64,000 nt of DNA from Paragonimus skrjabini miyazakii. Taxonomy: Eukaryota > Platyhelminthes > Trematoda > Plagiorchiida > Troglotrematidae. Position 1 is the stretch's first letter. Each line of letters starts with the position of its first letter. The stretch lies in assembly GCA_014338405.1 (NCBI GenBank), contig JTDE01000936.1, positions 23,634-87,633 on the forward strand. Direction: 5' to 3'. The notes under the pieces were generated by a model that had not been told where the DNA came from, did not search any database, and worked only from the letters and a program-made list of their open reading frames with translations. The position numbers were made by a program, and so were the translations under genes. This document shows positions 59,516 through 64,000 of the stretch, piece by piece.

Positions 59516-59935
59516 TCCAACCCAGGACGCCAACCGTTTTCCCGTTTAACGAACGGTTTCGACCAGTTTGTGTTGTCATGTTTTGCTTGTCACTGTCCAA
59601 TTTCAAATTTTTGGGATCGTATTGCGAGGCACGTAGGGAATGAACCTGAACTTTGGTTTGACGGAATAGTTTCTCAGCATTTCGATCCCACAACCCCCTG
59701 CTCAACAGTGACCCAACCCCATGACCAAACTTCAGTGTTGAGGTTGAACTAGGACTGGAATGCTTCGAGATACTGTTTGGTTGATCATTCGGAGCAGACC
59801 ACGGTCGTGTCAGCAGGGCAGAAGGTGGACAGATTAGACGAACTATGCGGTTCTCAGTAATCAGCAGCAGACTCAGAATGAATTCGGACAACAAATTCGA
59901 ATCATACAGCACGGGAATTAAATGAAACGAGACAT
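59516..59935 (-). CDS. CtBP-like gene, substrate-domain helix to Rossmann strand 1 exon
   Basis: Acceptor TTCTTTTCATTTCAG and donor GTAAGT bound a 420 base exon, phase 1 to 1. It encodes VSFHLIPVLYDSNLLSEF then ILSLLLITENRIVRLI, matching GIAVCNVPAASVEEVADSTL then SLILNLYRR of CtBP at equal length. A longer, Ser/Pro-rich stretch follows with LSRGLWDRN (compare LREG or RRG.W in dehydrogenases). The exon ends SLNGKTVGVLGW, matching IRGETLGIIGLG, the first Rossmann strand. Across the splice the glycine loop GLGRVG becomes GWSSAI, so the second and third glycines that contact NAD are absent. The linker before GKTVG is about 40 residues longer than in CtBP. Confidence 0.65.
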
Positions 59936-60171
59936 CTGAAATGAAAAGAATACGTTTTTTGTTGTTGTTGACTTGATGTTGCCACTGACTAATACTACTA
60001 CTAATACACTGAAATCACTCGTTATAAATCCTTCATGCAAATAATGAGTGGACAATAGATTGAAAAGTTTCTAAATATTTCACAATTTTTTAATTCGTTT
60101 CTCAATTCGAGACGGAGATTCTAGTTATGAGGCGATTTTCAGCAAATGAGTGGAACCATTAAACCGGTTAC

Positions 60172-60345
60172 TTCTCGTTTTTCACTATATTTTCACACAA
60201 TGTCAGAACAGTAGCCATTCTATCATTTATCTTAAATTTATTGAATAGAATTTGAAGTTGTAACTGGTTCGTATAAGAATTTAACCGCCAGGTTGTGACC
60301 GACTCATGAAACAAGACGGTTACGGTCAGTGTAGTGATAAGGTTG
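60172..60345 (-). CDS. CtBP-like gene, N-terminal substrate-domain exon (tentative)
   Basis: The minus strand reads TVTVLFHESVTTWRL, then QILFNKFKINDRMATVL then TLCENIVKNEK, ending at a possible donor GTAACC. It resembles the CtBP stretch DLEKFKALRIIVRIG then SGYDNIDIKAA at the same length (KFK and ENI in register), but the GSGYD motif is not kept. The 5' boundary was not found. The donor phase (2) does not match the next exon's acceptor phase (1), so either a small exon is missing or the boundary is wrong. Position and strand fit. Confidence 0.3.
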
Positions 60346-61324
60346 CACTCTACTCTTTGGCTTGGTATCAATCACCCTAGGTTATCAAAACGTTTGAACA
60401 CAAGGGATTAGACCGGCAATAATAATAACGTTCACCTCCAAACTGACAATTCTTTGTTCTCGTTCGTTTCTCTCCGGTTAACAAGTAACAATAACAGTTG
60501 TGTATGTGATATTTTCATTACCTGCCGAAATATAGTCAATTAGTTTACCTATACTGTGAATTTCTCCTAAAACCAAACGAGAAGGTTCACTTGTATAACT
60601 TGACTGCACCCCGTTGGTTGTCCACCTAAGGATTAAACGGACTGCATGGACTTATTGAAGAACATCATCGTTTCTTGCAAACCACCACCTCCCAAAATGT
60701 ACAATATTGCTCGCAGGTCAATGCAAGGAACGATAGTGGAAAACTGACAAGGTAAGGAAGTAACATAAGGAACTCCACATTTCTGGGTATATATAGGTAT
60801 AAGATTTCTCTTAAATGGTTCTCAGCCTGATATTAGTTATCTGACATGCTTGCACATCTCCAAGCCATCTCATAAATCGTTGAACAGCATCTTATTAGGT
60901 GCGTTAATTTTCCGTTGTTTTATCCTTCTCTCGTTGTCTAATGTCTAGCGAGTGAAGGATAGTGTTACTGTGTGCTGATATCCAAGTAAGAGACAATATC
61001 TTTCCTAGAAACCTAGACATTCGGTAACTGCCGGTCTGGTTTGTGTAAAACACTGAGCTTAAGCACCGCATGGTGTTTTGGAAAAATGTGGTAAAGAAAG
61101 CCACTTCCTTGTTAAGAACCACACCACTGACGCTTATTTACTGAGGTAGTGGGCGTTAACGTGAATTAGCCGAAGGAATAGAATTATTTGGCCGCAAATT
61201 TTGCACACGAATTGGTTACGAATTACAATGAATCGACATTTTTAATGCAGTGCACAAAAATTTACCCACAGGAATGCTAGATCACACGACGAAAGTTATG
61301 GATTTTGACATCCGAGTTACTAGA
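60346..61324. other. No recognised gene; upstream part of the CtBP-like locus
   Basis: About 1 kb. N-terminal exons of the CtBP-like gene would be expected on the minus strand here or further right. An open stretch at 60904-61122 (minus) was examined but no fold motif could be matched. Confidence 0.3.
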
Positions 61325-61358
61325 TTGCTTAGCTCAGTTCAGCTGAGAAGCTAAGCAA
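61325..61358. repeat. Perfect short hairpin
   Basis: TTGCTTAGCT and AGCTAAGCAA form a 10 bp perfect stem around a 14 base loop that itself contains CAGTTCAGCTGAG. There is no flanking U-tract or coding context, so a functional role is not supported. Confidence 0.7.
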
Positions 61359-61634
61359 CGAGAGAAGTTTATTGCGGTATCGCTGTTTGGACATCAAAGC
61401 TGATAAAATTCAGTACTGTTTAAAAATAATATTTTGTCTGTTTCGAACACCACTCAAGTACGGAGTGATCATATGTTTGGAAAATCTTCTGTCAAGCCCT
61501 TCAGCAGCAACGGAAGATGCTCGCTTGCCTGGCAGTCAATCATAGACGGATGATCAATTTCAGTCTATGGGTGAAAAGGAAGGCAACACCTAAGAAAAGT
61601 AACTCACATGCCTTCCGACAACTCCAATGCCCGA

Positions 61635-61720
61635 GACCCTGTGACCTAATGGATAAGGCTTTGGACTACAATCTGCCGCTTATTCATAAGTAATGGTCTC
61701 GATTTCCCAGTGTTTGTCGT
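61635..61720 (+). repeat. tRNA-derived SINE head (degenerate)
   Basis: GAGACCCTGTGACCTAATGG followed by ATAAGGCTTTGGACTACAAT closely follows the tRNA layout GGCC.TGTGGCCTAATGGATAAGGC..(T)GACT.C..ATC, with a clear A box. TGGTCTCGATTTCCCAGT follows where GGTTCGAATCCCAGT (B box) belongs. The anticodon arm and acceptor pairing are broken. A tail of non-tRNA sequence follows to about 61800. Best read as a tRNA(Arg)-like SINE head or tRNA pseudogene. Confidence 0.6.
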
Positions 61721-61799
61721 GCTGACTCGATCCAACAAGGTCAAAAGGCTGTCCACCACCTCGATGGTGGTTACCGGGACCAACTATTTACAACTCCAC

Positions 61800-64000
61800 T
61801 CAACTCCTTCTGAGGTTATCGTAGACGTACGCTCTTTTTCAAGCTGGTCAATTTCAATCATTGAGAAAACCGACTGTAACGGATAGGGAAAGTAACTGAC
61901 GCGGAATCTAGAGACTTCATCAAGAACTGAAGTTTAATATCCCTTACTTCAGTTTCTCCCTTTATTTTGATGTTTTTAGTAAGAAACCTTCCACTGCGCT
62001 AAAAATCAATCGGTCATGTTGTGTTTGGAGTAGTTTAGTATGGCGTTCAAAAGACTGGAATTATTCAAGTTTCCTGTTTACAGCTTAACACATGTGTACC
62101 CAATCTGTTTATCATATTTGGGACCAGTGGCTCTAGACAAACATAGGTTCACAAAAACCGGTCCCTAAACAGAAAGACCGAACAGCCTGTCGGCTTGTTT
62201 ACGCCTAATTAATTACAGTCACGCATAACCTTAGAGGTACGCATTCAAACAAAATAAAGCTAACTACTGTACTGAAGTTGCTACAATCCAACACGCAGAC
62301 ATGGTCGGTTTAAGGACTACATGCATACATCAAAAAAACCCTTTCCTAGTCATAGTACGATCGCCTAGTACCGGACTTCTGCATCCCGGAAATATACAAT
62401 CCCTCCCCCAGATCCTACTACGAACCCCAGTTACGACCCTAAATTTGGCATCATTCCTCTTCGAGAGAGACCATGACAATCACGAGTGCATTTTATCACC
62501 GGAACTCTACAGGTCAGGCTATTGCAAATCTCATCAGTCTATGGACAATACGGGTTGTTCTACGCCGTTAGTGACATTTCTCAATCTCTCTCACGTCAAC
62601 AATTATCATTCCTGTATTTTGGTTACATTTCATTTCACACGCTAGTGGTGGGTTGTGGACAGAACTTGACCTCCTCCCGGTGAATTGCTTGTATCTTATA
62701 GGCAGTCGATGTTTCGGCCTCAGTTTGGTTACTCAATTTAGCCCGAAATGGTTTTCCGACAAACCAGCAGTGTCCATGCAAACTCAACCCTACACAACAT
62801 CGGAGGCTCCAGCCACGTGTCAGGTGATACATGATTGTAATTTTGAAAATGAATTATTAAGAATTTACACCGTTCATTATCCATTAATTATAGGTTGAAC
62901 GTCATTTAGCTCAAACTAGACACAACCGAATGATCATATCTGAACGCACAACCATTTTCACTTGTGAGTAACGGTCAGATTGCCTAATCGCCTCAAGAGG
63001 AGACACATTAACTTCTGTTAACTTGAAACGATGACTTCACAATTAAGGCGTCACTCCAAGTTGAAATCATGTAAGTCATTAAGCTTGTTGAAAGTTATTT
63101 CGTTTACTGGTAAATATTACTTACTTTTGCTCACTCATTCCACATGACAAAAATAACACTTCTGTTCGTCATTCAGTTTGTTTTGCTTTGTAAAAAGAAG
63201 CTCTATTAGACTTGAAACATCTATTGAGTTTACTCGTCAGCCTGGTGCCAACAAGACAAAGTTAAGTAGGTTCAGAAGAAAGGACAAAATTAAAACCTTC
63301 TGAAGCAAAAATAGTGCAACTAATTAAAAACCAGTTGTAAAGAGAGGATTCACATTTCGTTGAGTAATTTATGAAGTATGCGGCCAGCTTTTCTATATAT
63401 ACATATAGGAAAAACTAAAATAGGTTTTTACTTGGGTTGATAAGCCAGTCAGAAAAGTATGGACAGGAATGGCTCAAATGGGTGTATCACATCCCCGGAG
63501 GCAGCAGTTTCACAATATTTCTGACTGACCATTCTTATTCCATGAGAACTTACATAGAAGTAACTGATGTCGTGTAAGTTCTACTATTCAGCTGCAATGT
63601 ACATTTTCGGATTGATGGTTACAACCTACTTCATTAATCGTGAGAGTAATGTGGCAAAAGTTGGTTAAGGGCACAATCTCTAATTCCAAAAGAAATAGCA
63701 ATGGAAGTGAAGGCAAAATTTCTATTTTTGTTAAAGCACAAAATTACCGTCTTCTTTGTGTTTGCATGATGCAACAAAATATAATATGAATTTTTGCTGG
63801 TTGAAAACCGAATTGAACTAATGTAATTCAAGATCCGACGAATTAAATTTTTTAATGTTTTAGAAACGGAGGTACAGTCTGGAAGTTACGTCGTAGGCTT
63901 CCATACTTCAGTCGTGGTCTTATTTGCAGGCCAACATTTTGGCAAGCCCATTGGAAATAGTGGCTGCCATATGAGTTGAACAACTGAGACTGGCTTAACA
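61800..64000. other. No recognised gene
   Basis: About 2.2 kb. Open stretches at 62301-62645 and 62653-62898 (plus) are the longest; neither shows a motif I know. The rest is AT-rich. Confidence 0.35.

Noticed and set aside
1..64000. CRISPR arrays, bacterial operons, rRNA genes, riboswitches, functional tRNAs
   Set aside because: No regularly spaced direct repeats, no Shine-Dalgarno-led gene strings, no rRNA cores and no intact tRNA cloverleaf were seen; the DNA is eukaryotic.

Overview
The window is non-coding-rich eukaryotic DNA, most likely from a parasitic flatworm (fluke or tapeworm). The assignment rests on the mixture of decayed retroelements: CR1-like and other non-LTR reverse transcriptases, a Ty3/gypsy Gag-Pol relic, Penelope-like elements (PLEs) with GIY-YIG endonuclease, and hammerhead ribozymes inside a dispersed repeat. 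There is no operon structure, no long intact ORF and no prokaryotic signal. Species cannot be fixed from sequence alone. All homology calls are my own reading of translated motifs against remembered family patterns; no search was run.

Layout. 0.3-1.8 kb: a 90% identical inverted repeat. 3.2-6.1 kb (-): a Ty3/gypsy relic (Gag, protease, RT, RNase H side) interrupted by two copies of an undescribed ~260 bp repeat; two more copies lie at 7.3 and 13.7 kb. 7.6-9.4 kb (-): a PLE relic with RT motifs, an internal tandem duplication and a decayed hammerhead at its 5' side. 10.1-12.4 kb: two different LINE relics lying back to back. 13.3-13.7 kb (-): a LINE endonuclease relic. 16.0, 20.5, 21.6, 22.0 and 29.1 kb: further hammerhead-bearing repeat copies; the two at 21.6 and 22.0 kb keep an intact catalytic core and face each other across a 175-base assembly gap. 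25.4 and 39.7 kb (+): PLE GIY-YIG endonuclease fragments. 26.4-27.6, 29.5 and 36.3 kb (+): LINE relics. 41.3-41.5 kb: a near-perfect 115 bp tandem duplication. 41.5-54.4 kb: mostly featureless.

Host gene. The one convincing host gene runs on the minus strand from about 60.35 to 54.44 kb. Four exons read, in order, like a C-terminal-binding-protein (CtBP)/D-2-hydroxyacid dehydrogenase fold. The second and third exons join in matching phase across a 3.9 kb intron. The glycine-rich NAD loop and the positions of the catalytic Arg and His are substituted, so the product looks like a divergent pseudoenzyme. A LINE relic lies antisense within its large intron.

How the parts relate. The first 30 kb is a graveyard of nested retroelements; the right half is an intron-rich genic landscape with one recognisable gene. 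The hammerhead repeats probably derive from the terminal repeats of the PLE family whose RT and GIY-YIG fragments occur in the same window.
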